Assembly: GCA_016291405.1 (NCBI GenBank)
Contig: JAEEXG010000017.1
Coordinates: 1-42,974, forward strand
Direction: 5' to 3'
DNA length: 42,974 nt
Source of the DNA: Lachnospiraceae bacterium
GTDB lineage: Bacteria; Bacillota; Clostridia; Lachnospirales; Lachnospiraceae
The translations under genes and the position numbers were made by a program. Of the stretch, positions 24,240 through 32,002 are shown in pieces. Positions within the stretch are counted from its first letter, which is position 1, and each line of letters starts with the position of its first letter. The notes beneath the pieces are model-generated. The model was not told where the DNA came from, ran no database searches, and saw nothing but the letters and a program-made list of their open reading frames with translations.

Positions 24240-25166
24240 TTAACCCTTAACGGCACCAACGGTAATACCGCTGATGAAGTATCTCTGAACGAAAGGATAA
24301 AGCAATACGATAGGACCCGTAGCAAGCATTGCTGTTGCCATCTTAACTGTGTTTGAAGGGATATCAGTAACTGTAATGTACTGTCCCGCTACCGTTTGCT
24401 TAAGTGCTTCGGTCGAGTTTACTGTTTCATAAAGCATATACTGTAAAGGCTTTACATCAACTCTTGAGCTTAAGAAAAGTGATGACTGATACCATTCATT
24501 CCAGTATCCCAAAGCCATAAACAATCCGATTGTTGCAAGTGCGGGCTTTAACATTGGAAGGATGAGGGATACGAAAATTCTCATATCTCCGGCGCCGTCT
24601 ATCTTACCCGACTCTGTAATCTCATGAGGAATGCTCTTAACGAAGTTCTTCATAAGAATTATCAGCCACGGCGACATCATAAGCGGTAAAAGAACTGCCA
24701 AGTAGCTATCCTTTAATTTGTATGTCTGAGTCATCAACAAGTAGTAAGGTGCAAGGCCTGCTGCGAAAAGACTTGTAAAGTAAATGTAGAAAGAAATTAC
24801 ATTTCTGAAAGGGAAGTCTCTTCTTTGAAGGGCGTAACCCGTCATAGCTATTATCGAAAGTCCAATGAGTGTACCTACAGCTGTGATTGCAATCGTAAGT
24901 ATGTATGACTTCCAAATAAGTCCGCTCTTTGTAACTGCTTTGTATGCCTCAAGCGTAAACTCGTGAGGGATGAGCTGTACGCCGTATCTGTTTAAGTAAC
25001 TTTCGGAAGTGAATGAACTTCCGAGGATTATTAAGAAAGGGAATATACATGCCAACGCATAAAAGGTTGTAAGTATGTATCCGAAAGTACGTATTACTAT
25101 GTCGGAAACCCCTAATTTAACTTTTGCCGAACTTGAAGCCAAGTCCAAATCTTTTTTCTTTGCCAT
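24240..25166 (-). CDS. CUT1 ABC transporter permease (LplC-like)
   Basis: 308-residue permease. A charged N-terminus precedes six predicted helices, and the ATPase-contact loop reads EITESGKIDGAGDMRIFVSLILPMLKP. GGAG lies before the ATG, 23 bases after the LplB-like gene. The family is usually matched with the large LplA-type binding proteins, one of which follows here. No ATPase is encoded nearby. Confidence 0.92.
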   Translation of the reverse strand: MAKKKDLDLASSSAKVKLGVSDIVIRTFGYILTTFYALACIFPFLIILGSSFTSESYLNRYGVQLIPHEFTLEAYKAVTKSGLIWKSYILTIAITAVGTLIGLSIIAMTGYALQRRDFPFRNVISFYIYFTSLFAAGLAPYYLLMTQTYKLKDSYLAVLLPLMMSPWLIILMKNFVKSIPHEITESGKIDGAGDMRIFVSLILPMLKPALATIGLFMALGYWNEWYQSSLFLSSRVDVKPLQYMLYETVNSTEALKQTVAGQYITVTDIPSNTVKMATAMLATGPIVLLYPFVQRYFISGITVGAVKG

Positions 25167-25189
25167 AGTTTTCTCCGTTTGTTGCCAGC

Positions 25190-26152
25190 TTAGAATAATG
25201 AATAATCGGGCTCAATCTTTTTAACTACAAAGTTAACAACCATAACGATGAAGAATCCGATAAGTGACTGATACAAACCAACCGCAGATGCAGTTGAGAA
25301 GTTAAAGTCTGTCATAGTTGCTCTGTATACGAATGTCTCGATGATATCTGTTGTATCGTAGAGCATTGAGTTGGTACCGATAATGTTATAGAACAATCCG
25401 AAGTTACCTTTTACGATTCCACCTAAAGCAAACAAAAGAAGAATTACTACCGTAGGCTTTAAGCAAGGTAAGATAATGTATCTGATCTTCTGGAAAGCAT
25501 TTGCTCCGTCTACCCTTGCGGCTTCGATTATTTCTCCGTCAATACCCATTATCGAAGCAAAATATACTACCGAACTGTATCCTGTCTGCTGCCACAAATA
25601 AATGATTACCAAAAGTACCGGCCATACATGGGGATCGGCGTAAGGTTGCCACCGCTCTAAGCCCATATTTGTAAGAATCGTGTTAACAAATCCTGTATCG
25701 TAGTTTAAGAAGTTAAAAACAAGGACGCCAACCAAAACGTGTGAAATGAAGTAAGGAAGGAACATCATTGTCTGTGCTGTCTTCTTAAATAACTTTGAAG
25801 CCATTTCATTTAACAGTATTGCCATGAACACTGCCAATAAGTTACCAAGTATAATAAAAGCGATATTATAAAGGATTGTGTTCTTGGTAAGGCTCCAAAG
25901 CTTTCCTGACTGAGCCAGGAACTCAAAGTTTTGAAGTCCCACGAATTTACTTCCGAATATTCCCTTACGGTAGTTATACTTTACAAACGCTACCCAGATA
26001 CCGGGCATAGGCATGTAAGAGAACATAAAGAAGAACACAATCGCGGGAATACACATAAGAGTTAATGTTCTGTATTTCCACAAGAGTTGAAAGAAATTCT
26101 TTTTCTTTACAACAGGCGCTGCGGATGCAGCTGTTTTGTTTCTTTTACCCAT
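25190..26152 (-). CDS. CUT1 ABC transporter permease (LplB-like)
   Basis: First gene of the LacI-controlled import operon, 320 residues. PAIVFFFMFSYMPMPGIWVAF and the EAA loop IIEAARVDGANAFQKIRYIILPCLKP are typical of LplB/YtcP-neighbour permeases. GAGGAA precedes the ATG. Its promoter, with two operator-like sites, lies immediately upstream at 26196-26270. It forms a heterodimer with the LplC-like protein. Confidence 0.93.
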   Translation of the reverse strand: MGKRNKTAASAAPVVKKKNFFQLLWKYRTLTLMCIPAIVFFFMFSYMPMPGIWVAFVKYNYRKGIFGSKFVGLQNFEFLAQSGKLWSLTKNTILYNIAFIILGNLLAVFMAILLNEMASKLFKKTAQTMMFLPYFISHVLVGVLVFNFLNYDTGFVNTILTNMGLERWQPYADPHVWPVLLVIIYLWQQTGYSSVVYFASIMGIDGEIIEAARVDGANAFQKIRYIILPCLKPTVVILLLFALGGIVKGNFGLFYNIIGTNSMLYDTTDIIETFVYRATMTDFNFSTASAVGLYQSLIGFFIVMVVNFVVKKIEPDYSLF

Positions 26153-26195
26153 CTTTTTTCCTCAATCTGAAAACTCGTGATATATATTGACTAAT

Positions 26196-26270
26196 TGCAA
26201 TCGGTTTCACTAACTTCATAATAAGCATCTTGTACACGATGGTCAACCCCTTTTCTTGAAAGCGGTTGCA
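26196..26270 (-). promoter_or_regulatory. Promoter with two LacI/cre-like operators for the lplBCA-GH35 operon
   Basis: Minus-strand promoter TTGACC (26241-26246), 17 bases, TATTAT (26218-26223), start near 26211. Operator A, TGCAATCGGTTTCA, lies at 26196-26209, just past the start. Operator B, TGAAAGCGGTTGCA, lies at 26257-26270, upstream of the -35. Their centres are 61 bases apart. Each matches 13 of 14 positions of the cre consensus TGWAANCGNTNWCA and has the central CG typical of LacI-family operators, so the adjacent LacI protein, CcpA or both could bind. Confidence 0.8.
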
Positions 26271-26342
26271 GATTTGTTGAATGTTCACAATTGCGCTATG
26301 TCTGTTTTGTTTCTTTTTCACTAAATGCGCTTTAAAGCACAA

Positions 26343-26375
26343 AAGGGCCTTGGGAAGTTTTATCCCAAAGCCCTT
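26343..26375 (-). terminator. Terminator of the lacI-type gene
   Basis: Arms AAGGGCCTTGGGA (26343-26355) and TCCCAAAGCCCTT (26363-26375) pair with one mismatch, 27 bases after the regulator stop. The minus strand continues TTTTGTGCTTT. Confidence 0.85.
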
Positions 26376-26402
26376 AAATGTCACTTAAATATTTTACACT
26401 AT

Positions 26403-27446
26403 CTACCTTAACGCAGCGCTTGATTCTCTCACCACCAAATGAGGAGTGATAGGATTAAGACTGCTTACTTCTTCGCCTTCCGCAGCCTTTATAGCTACAT
26501 CAATAAGTTTCTTTCCAAAGGTTTCATAGTCATAATCTATGCTTGTAAGCTTCGGAGTAAGCAAATCTGCGATATATGTATTATCGTAGCTTACAACGGA
26601 AATATCTTCAGGAACCTTAAAGCCAAGCTCCGTAAGGCCTCTCACAACGCCTGCCGCCGCAAAGTCGTTTATGGCGATGATGGCTGTGGGAATCTCTTTT
26701 AAGCCAAGGAGTTTCTTTACTCCCGAATATCCGGTTTCGCTGTCATATCTACCGTTTACTATGTATTCTTCTCTAAACTCTATATTGTTCTTTTCAAGAA
26801 TTTCTTTGTATGTATCGTACTTAATCTTTGTTGAAAATACGTCAAGCCTTCCGCCCACAAGAGCGATTTTTCTGTGGCCTAACTGTAAGAGATGTTGTGT
26901 CAAAAGCGTTGATGCTTCTTTTGCATCAATAACAACGCTATAGCATTTAACGCCTTCAATCTTGCCGGATACAACCATGGGAATGGTGGATACAATATCC
27001 GTCACTTCTTTTGAGAAGGTTTTGTCCGTTACATCATCATCTACGCGTCCGCCGATCTGAATGATGGCGTCCACTCTTTGCTGCTTAAGCATGTGAAGCT
27101 GCTCGATTTCTCTTGTTCCTTCGCCTAATGAATTGCAAAGCAAAACGTTATAGCCTCGTTGTCTTGCCGCGTTTTCACAGGCAACATATAAAGCTGCGTA
27201 GAATGGGTTTCTGACGTCGGCAGACACTATGCCGATAAGATGAGATTTAGTGTCGGATAAGCCTTTTGCCAAGGCATTTGGCTTAAAGTTATATTTATCG
27301 ATAAGCGCCTGAACGCGCTCTTTTTTCTCTTTTCTGACATTTGCACTGTTTGTAAGCACCCTAGAAACAGTCGACGCCGACACACCGGCTTCTTTAGCAA
27401 TGTCATATATGGTTATGGTCTTATTATCTTTGGTATCAGACACCAC
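26403..27446 (-). CDS. LacI family transcriptional repressor of the adjacent import operon
   Basis: 347-residue repressor. The N-terminal helix-turn-helix TIYDIAKEAGVSASTVSRVLT (about 11-31) with the hinge region to about 60 binds DNA; a periplasmic-binding-protein-like sensor follows (IGIVSADVRNPFYAALYVACE; STIPMVVSGK; HRKIALVGGR; AIIAINDFAAAGVVRGL; SVVSYDNTYIADLLTPKLTSIDYDYE). The start is a GTG at 27446 with AGGAGG six bases upstream. The same operator core occurs at its own promoter and twice at the lplBCA promoter, so it probably represses both and responds to the imported sugar or a breakdown product. Confidence 0.93.
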   Translation of the reverse strand: MVSDTKDNKTITIYDIAKEAGVSASTVSRVLTNSANVRKEKKERVQALIDKYNFKPNALAKGLSDTKSHLIGIVSADVRNPFYAALYVACENAARQRGYNVLLCNSLGEGTREIEQLHMLKQQRVDAIIQIGGRVDDDVTDKTFSKEVTDIVSTIPMVVSGKIEGVKCYSVVIDAKEASTLLTQHLLQLGHRKIALVGGRLDVFSTKIKYDTYKEILEKNNIEFREEYIVNGRYDSETGYSGVKKLLGLKEIPTAIIAINDFAAAGVVRGLTELGFKVPEDISVVSYDNTYIADLLTPKLTSIDYDYETFGKKLIDVAIKAAEGEEVSSLNPITPHLVVRESSAALR

Positions 27447-27477
27447 TTTATTCCTCCTGCTTTTAGGTCTGAAATCT

Positions 27478-27526
27478 CGAAACCGATTTCAAACTTTATC
27501 ATAATAAAGGAATAATTGGTTGTCAA
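27478..27526 (-). promoter_or_regulatory. Autoregulated promoter of the lacI-type gene
   Basis: Minus strand: TTGACA (27521-27526), 17 bases, TATGAT (27498-27503). The operator CGAAACCGATTTCA (27478-27491), a near-palindrome around a central CG, overlaps the transcription start. Its core GAAACCGATT is shared with operator A of the lplBCA promoter. The sequence before the -35, GGGGTTGAC, is also common to both promoters. Confidence 0.8.
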
Positions 27527-27556
27527 CCCCATGTTTTATGTGCAAAATAACCAAAG

Positions 27557-28930
27557 TCAGACGTGCTTTTGCTTCCACTTACCCGATTTAAATCTTATAA
27601 AGAGCACCAGTCCTCTGAAGCATTCATCCATCATAAAGGCTATCCAGCAGCCGTTTAGCCCCATCTTAAAATGTACGCCCAGGATATAAGAAAACAGTAT
27701 GGACATAAACCAGCATGAGCTCATGTTTACAAGCATCGGCACAAGCACATCTCCGGTACCTCTTAAGGAATAATCCTCAATGTGGTTAAAAGCTCTTCCG
27801 AATTCAACAAATATATCGATAAAGAAAACGCTTGCTCCCATGGCAATTATTTCGGGATTCTTCGTAAAAAGCGAAAGGAGGGGCTTATGGAAAATAAAAA
27901 TCAAAGCTGAAAGGCTTGGATTTAGTATAATCGTAAACTTTAAAAGCATTTTGTTTAAGCGCTCTGCCTTATCAAATTCTTTTGCTCCCGTCATCCAGCC
28001 CATAAGGATTGATGATGACATACCAAGAGAATAGCCAACCACGTATACGTAAAAGACTATGGATGAAATATATATCTTGGCTGAAATTGCCATGGTTCCA
28101 ACAAGTGCAAGTATTGATGTTGAAACAATCTGTGAAAAGGAGTAAGAGAGGTTACTTACGCCTCCGGGGATTCCGATTTTTAAAATGCTTCCAAGGCACT
28201 TAAAGTCTTTGACTTTTCTTCCTCTAAATGAGATTGCCGCTTTGCTTCTTTGAAGCTGAATGGCTATAACAATCAATGCAATTGCTCTTGCCAAAGTGTT
28301 TGCAAAAGCAACTCCCGTTACTCCGTAAAGAGGAGTCTCAAAAGGTCTTATAACAACAATGTAACCAAACAATGCGTTTAAGGCATTCATAAGTAGAGAA
28401 GCAAAAACCGCGGGCTTTGAGAGGCCGTAGCTTCTAAGCACTGCAGAAATAGCGCTTATTACTCCTTGAAGCACGGAAGCAAGAGCCACAATCCTAAAAT
28501 AGTCTATAGACATTTTAAGTGTATCGCCCTCTAAGTTTAAAAAGCCCATTATGTCGCTTCCAAATAAAGCCAGTATCAAGCTTACGCCTAAGCTTAAAAC
28601 AAATGTAAATATCACGGAAACAAAGGCTACGTCTTTAGCTTCTTTTTCGTTTCCTTCTCCAAGTCTGTGGCTTATTATTACGGATGCTCCGCCGCAGATT
28701 ACTGCGTAGAAAGTAAATATAAATCCAAGAACCTGGTTTGCGGCTCCGACCGCAGCAACAGCATCATCGCTGAAGCGCCCAAGTATAAGGGTATTTATGG
28801 TGCCCATTAAGTTAGCAAGAATCTGCTCTATAAAAAAGGGCACAAAAAGACCGCGAAGGGTAATGTACCCTTCAGCGGTCTTAACTTTTGTAACTTCTTT
28901 GTCAATCAAAGATTTCTTCAACTTTTCCAT
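27557..28930 (-). CDS. MATE family multidrug/metabolite efflux transporter
   Basis: Cation-coupled exporter of about 457 residues with 12 predicted helices. Family features include ILANLMGTINTLILGRFSDDAVAAVGAANQ and GASVIISHRLGEGNEKEA in the first half, with the related second-half repeat. The frame opens at 28972 with residues that look non-membrane and unrelated; the ATG at 28930 (MEKLKKSLID) is preferred, though its ribosome site is weak. It overlaps the end of the discoidin-domain gene by 29 bases, so translation is probably coupled. It is third in the thrS transcript. Substrate unknown. Confidence 0.87.
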   Translation of the reverse strand: MEKLKKSLIDKEVTKVKTAEGYITLRGLFVPFFIEQILANLMGTINTLILGRFSDDAVAAVGAANQVLGFIFTFYAVICGGASVIISHRLGEGNEKEAKDVAFVSVIFTFVLSLGVSLILALFGSDIMGFLNLEGDTLKMSIDYFRIVALASVLQGVISAISAVLRSYGLSKPAVFASLLMNALNALFGYIVVIRPFETPLYGVTGVAFANTLARAIALIVIAIQLQRSKAAISFRGRKVKDFKCLGSILKIGIPGGVSNLSYSFSQIVSTSILALVGTMAISAKIYISSIVFYVYVVGYSLGMSSSILMGWMTGAKEFDKAERLNKMLLKFTIILNPSLSALIFIFHKPLLSLFTKNPEIIAMGASVFFIDIFVEFGRAFNHIEDYSLRGTGDVLVPMLVNMSSCWFMSILFSYILGVHFKMGLNGCWIAFMMDECFRGLVLFIRFKSGKWKQKHV

Positions 28931-29696
28931 AAACTTCCATCTGAGTAAGTGCCGGGAACGGAGATGGATCATCGGCCTTAATCAACTCTGATATTTTAAC
29001 CCAAGTAATATTCTTTTCTTCAAAGTCTATTACATGAGGAGCATAACTCTTATTTAATTTCTTTACAAGAGTGCTTCCATCGGAAAATGTAAAGGTTACG
29101 CTTTCCCACCAGTTATCATGAGGGAAATCTGCTCTTGTGTAAAGAATTATTTTATCAGCTTTGACTTTTCTTCCAAAATCAATTGTAAGTTCCGCATCAT
29201 CACGCCTGTTGATTCCCCAGCTTTCATATGGCCAGTTTCCGTGGGACCTGTTTTCGCAAACACCGTCCACAGCGTTTCTTGCGGCAAATACCGATTCACC
29301 TCTTGTTTCCACATTGGCAAATGCATGAGGGAAAAGATGTGTGTCTCCATGCTGGTCGTTTACGTTTAGGGCAAGGTTTTTATACTGATTTACTTCAAAA
29401 TCGTATGCGTATCTTGCGTACAAGTAATGGGCGTTTCCCGAAAATGTCTTTGGTGAATAAGAGTATTTCTTTTCATCAAACGGAATGATGAATGTAAAGT
29501 CTCCCGTTAATAAGCTTACGCTTTCTCCCAAAGCATCATCTACGCTTAAAACGATGTCTGCAGGATATTTGTCGCTTGTAAGCAAAATCTTGTCTCCCGG
29601 ATTGTAGGCTTTGTCATAAAACATATCAACCCTTGATTCTCCGGTTTCTTCTTTTAGTACCTTACCTTCGCTATCGACAATCTTTAATGTGAACAT
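28902..29696 (-). CDS. Discoidin (F5/8 type C / CBM32-like) domain protein without signal peptide
   Basis: 264-residue protein of unknown role. The N-terminal part (1-110) is beta-rich, with short phrases such as GDKILLTSDKYPADIVLSVDD and YLYARYAYDFEV. The C-terminal half (about 115-260) looks like a discoidin jelly roll: ARNAVDGVCENRSHGNWPYESWGINRR, AELTIDFGRKVKADKIILYTRADF and a closing ALTQMEVYG. Such domains usually bind carbohydrate outside the cell, but no signal peptide is present, so a cytoplasmic carbohydrate-binding role is possible. It starts 15 bases after thrS with GAGGAA before the ATG and overlaps the MATE gene. I do not recognise a specific family name. Confidence 0.72.
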   Translation of the reverse strand: MFTLKIVDSEGKVLKEETGESRVDMFYDKAYNPGDKILLTSDKYPADIVLSVDDALGESVSLLTGDFTFIIPFDEKKYSYSPKTFSGNAHYLYARYAYDFEVNQYKNLALNVNDQHGDTHLFPHAFANVETRGESVFAARNAVDGVCENRSHGNWPYESWGINRRDDAELTIDFGRKVKADKIILYTRADFPHDNWWESVTFTFSDGSTLVKKLNKSYAPHVIDFEEKNITWVKISELIKADDPSPFPALTQMEVYGKVEEIFD

Positions 29697-29711
29697 GAAT
29701 TGTTCCTCGCT

Positions 29712-31682
29712 TTATGCGTTTCTTTCTTCTAAAGGCTTCTCTTCTCTGATTGCTTTTGTGCGGATTTCCTCACAAATCTGGTCAACGAATGCCTGTAACG
29801 GCTTAACGCCTTCGTCGCCTTCAAAACGGCTTCTTACAGATACGTTTCCTGATGCTTCTTCATCTGCACCAACTACAAGCATGTAAGGAATCTTATCAAG
29901 TCTTGCTTCACGAATCTTGTAACCGATCTTTTCGGAACGGTTGTCAACAGTTACATCAACGCCGTTTTTCTTAAGCTCTGCGCGAACCTTTTCAGCGTAA
30001 TCCGCATACTTTTCGGAAATAGGAAGAACGCGTACCTGTTCTGCGCACATCCATGTAGGGAACTTTCCTGCATAGTGCTCGATGAGCCAAGCAAGAGTTC
30101 TTTCATAGCATCCCATTGATGTTCTGTGGATAATCCAAGGTGTTGCCTTGTTTCCCTGTTCATCGATGTAGTACATACCAAACTTTGTTGCGGAAGAGCA
30201 GTCAAGCTGGATTGTAACCATCGTATCTTCTTTTCCGTAAACGTTCTTTGCCTGAATATCAATCTTAGGTCCGTAGAAAGCAGCTTCTCCGTCAGCCTCT
30301 GTAAACTTGATTCCGTTTTTGTTCATTACGTCACGAAGATATTGCTGTGTTGAATTCCAGTATTCTTCGTCGCCTTCATACTTTGACTTGTTTTCGGGAT
30401 CCCATTTTGAAAGTCTGTATGTTACATCTCCGTCAAGTCCCAATGTCTTCATTACATAGTGAGCAAGGTCAACGCAACGTGTAAGCTCTTCTTCTGCCTG
30501 TTCGGGAGTAAGAATGATATGAGCTTCCGTAATCGTGAACTGTCTTACTCTTGTAAGTCCGTGCATTTCGCCTGAATCTTCGTTTCTGAAAAGTGTTGAT
30601 GTCTCACTCATTCTGTAAGGAAGATCTCTGTATGACTTTTGCTCATTCATGTATACGTAATACTGGAAAGGACATGTCATGGGACGAAGCGCCATAACTT
30701 CTTTTCCGTCTTCTGCATCCTTATTAAGCACGAACATTCCGTCCATGTAGTGATCCCAGTGACCTGAAATCTTGTAAAGGTCTGACTTTGCCATCAAAGG
30801 AGTACGTGTACGTACATATCCCCATTCATTATCTTCAAGGTCTTCGATCCATCTTTGAAGCTTCATAATCATCTTTGTTCCCTTGGGAGTAAAGAGAGGA
30901 AGTCCCTGACCGATTACATCAGCCGTAAGGAAAAGCTTCATATCACGTCCGAGTTTATTGTGGTCTCTGTTCTTTGCATCTTCCAATTTAGCAAGATACT
31001 CTTCAAGTTCTTCTTTCTTGTTGAAAGCAGAACCGTAAATTCTTTGAAGTCTGTCTCTGTTTGAGTCGCCTCTCCAGTAAGCCATTGAAGAAGATGTAAG
31101 CTTAAATGCCTTAACACCCTTTGTGCTCATTAAGTGAGGGCCTGCGCAAAGGTCCACAAATCCGCCCTGATCGTAGAAAGAAATTTCTTCGCCTTCGGGA
31201 AGATCGTTGATAAGTTCGATCTTGAAGGGCTCGTTTCTTTCTTCCATAAGCTTAATAGCTTCAGCCTTGGGAAGTGTAAATCTCTTAATTTCGTGACCTT
31301 CTTTGATAATCTTCTTCATTTCAGCTTCCAAAGCATCAAGATCTTCTCTTGAGAATGGATCTGTTAAGAAGTCATAGTAGAAACCGTCTTCTACTGAAGG
31401 TCCTATAGTACACTTTGCATCGGGACGAAGTCTCTTAACTGCTTCTGCCAATACATGTGATGCTGTATGTCTGATTACAGGAAGTGCGGCAGGATCGTTT
31501 GCTGTGATGATGTTTAAAGAAGCATCTTTGTCAATTTCTGTACGAAGGTCGACTACCTTACCGTCAACTTCGCCTGCTACAGCTACACGAGCAAGTCCTT
31601 CCGAAATGTCGAGCGCGATATCGTAAACGCTCATCTTGTTTGCATACTCCTTAGAGGAGCCGTCTTTTAATGTGATCTTCAT
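29712..31682 (-). CDS. thrS: Threonyl-tRNA synthetase
   Basis: Charges tRNA-Thr. 656 residues from the ATG at 31682, which has GGAG nine bases upstream; the frame's earlier opening lies within the T-box leader and is not used. Domain order: TGS domain 1-65 (MKITLKDGSSKEYANKM), editing/second additional domain with HTASHVLAEAVKRL about 75-240, catalytic class II core (motif 2 region FRNEDSGEMHGLTRVRQFT; zinc-site MTCPFQYYVY; motif 3 with WIIHRTSMGCYERTLAWLIEH) and the C-terminal anticodon-binding domain. First gene of a transcript that continues into the discoidin-domain and MATE genes. Confidence 0.98.
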   Translation of the reverse strand: MKITLKDGSSKEYANKMSVYDIALDISEGLARVAVAGEVDGKVVDLRTEIDKDASLNIITANDPAALPVIRHTASHVLAEAVKRLRPDAKCTIGPSVEDGFYYDFLTDPFSREDLDALEAEMKKIIKEGHEIKRFTLPKAEAIKLMEERNEPFKIELINDLPEGEEISFYDQGGFVDLCAGPHLMSTKGVKAFKLTSSSMAYWRGDSNRDRLQRIYGSAFNKKEELEEYLAKLEDAKNRDHNKLGRDMKLFLTADVIGQGLPLFTPKGTKMIMKLQRWIEDLEDNEWGYVRTRTPLMAKSDLYKISGHWDHYMDGMFVLNKDAEDGKEVMALRPMTCPFQYYVYMNEQKSYRDLPYRMSETSTLFRNEDSGEMHGLTRVRQFTITEAHIILTPEQAEEELTRCVDLAHYVMKTLGLDGDVTYRLSKWDPENKSKYEGDEEYWNSTQQYLRDVMNKNGIKFTEADGEAAFYGPKIDIQAKNVYGKEDTMVTIQLDCSSATKFGMYYIDEQGNKATPWIIHRTSMGCYERTLAWLIEHYAGKFPTWMCAEQVRVLPISEKYADYAEKVRAELKKNGVDVTVDNRSEKIGYKIREARLDKIPYMLVVGADEEASGNVSVRSRFEGDEGVKPLQAFVDQICEEIRTKAIREEKPLEERNA

Positions 31683-31719
31683 TTGAAAATCTCCTTTCAT
31701 GATTAAAAGTCTCGGCCAT

Positions 31720-31945
31720 GAAAAAAGAAAAACCCTTACGTACAATACTGTACATAAGGGTGCTTTAAACACGGTTCCACCTTAACTTTCACTCAAACCC
31801 TTAACGCGGGACACGGCTTTTTCTACTAAAAATTCAAAAAAGCAACTCGGGAATGGTACCGGAAATTATCCACATAGGAGCTCACACCATTTGCTCCATT
31901 CTCTGAATGCTTCAAAAAGCCGACTTGTTTCCGTCATAGTTTTTT
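31720..31945 (-). promoter_or_regulatory. T-box riboswitch leader of thrS
   Basis: Senses uncharged tRNA-Thr and controls read-through into thrS. The T-box core AAGGTGGAACCGTG is at 31770-31783 on the minus strand. It is followed by a terminator with arms CCCTTACGTACA (31733-31744) and TGTACATAAGGG (31749-31760), one mismatch, and a U tract at 31721-31732. Further upstream, the AGAGA-type motif and a GGAGC/GCTCC stem belong to stem I. An ACC triplet at 31855-31857 (minus) is the likely specifier codon for threonine; that placement is inferred. Confidence 0.93.
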
Positions 31946-31954
31946 CTTGACGTA

Positions 31955-31983
31955 ATAATATTCTTTTATCCATTAATTGTCAA
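31955..31983 (-). promoter_or_regulatory. Promoter of the T-box-thrS operon
   Basis: Minus strand: TTGACA (31978-31983), 17 bases, TATTAT (31955-31960). It overlaps, back to back, the presumed promoter of the divergent glycosyltransferase at 32003. Confidence 0.85.
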
Positions 31984-31985
31984 GT

Positions 31986-31994
31986 TATGATAAT
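31986..31994 (+). promoter_or_regulatory. Putative -10 of the glycosyltransferase gene, near-leaderless
   Basis: TATGATAAT at 31986-31994 on the plus strand resembles a -10 element 8 to 11 bases before the ATG at 32003. No good -35 is visible, and no ribosome site lies between, so any transcript would have a leader of 0 to about 5 bases. Confidence 0.45.
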
Positions 31995-32002
31995 ATACAC
32001 AT

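Noticed and set aside
26145-26384. 79-codon minus-strand open frame upstream of the LplB-like gene
   Set aside because: It runs across the promoter, both operators and part of the lacI terminator, has no ribosome site and resembles no protein.
31683-31772. 30-codon N-terminal extension of thrS
   Set aside because: It overlaps the T-box terminator and part of the T-box core; the normal TGS-domain start is at 31682.
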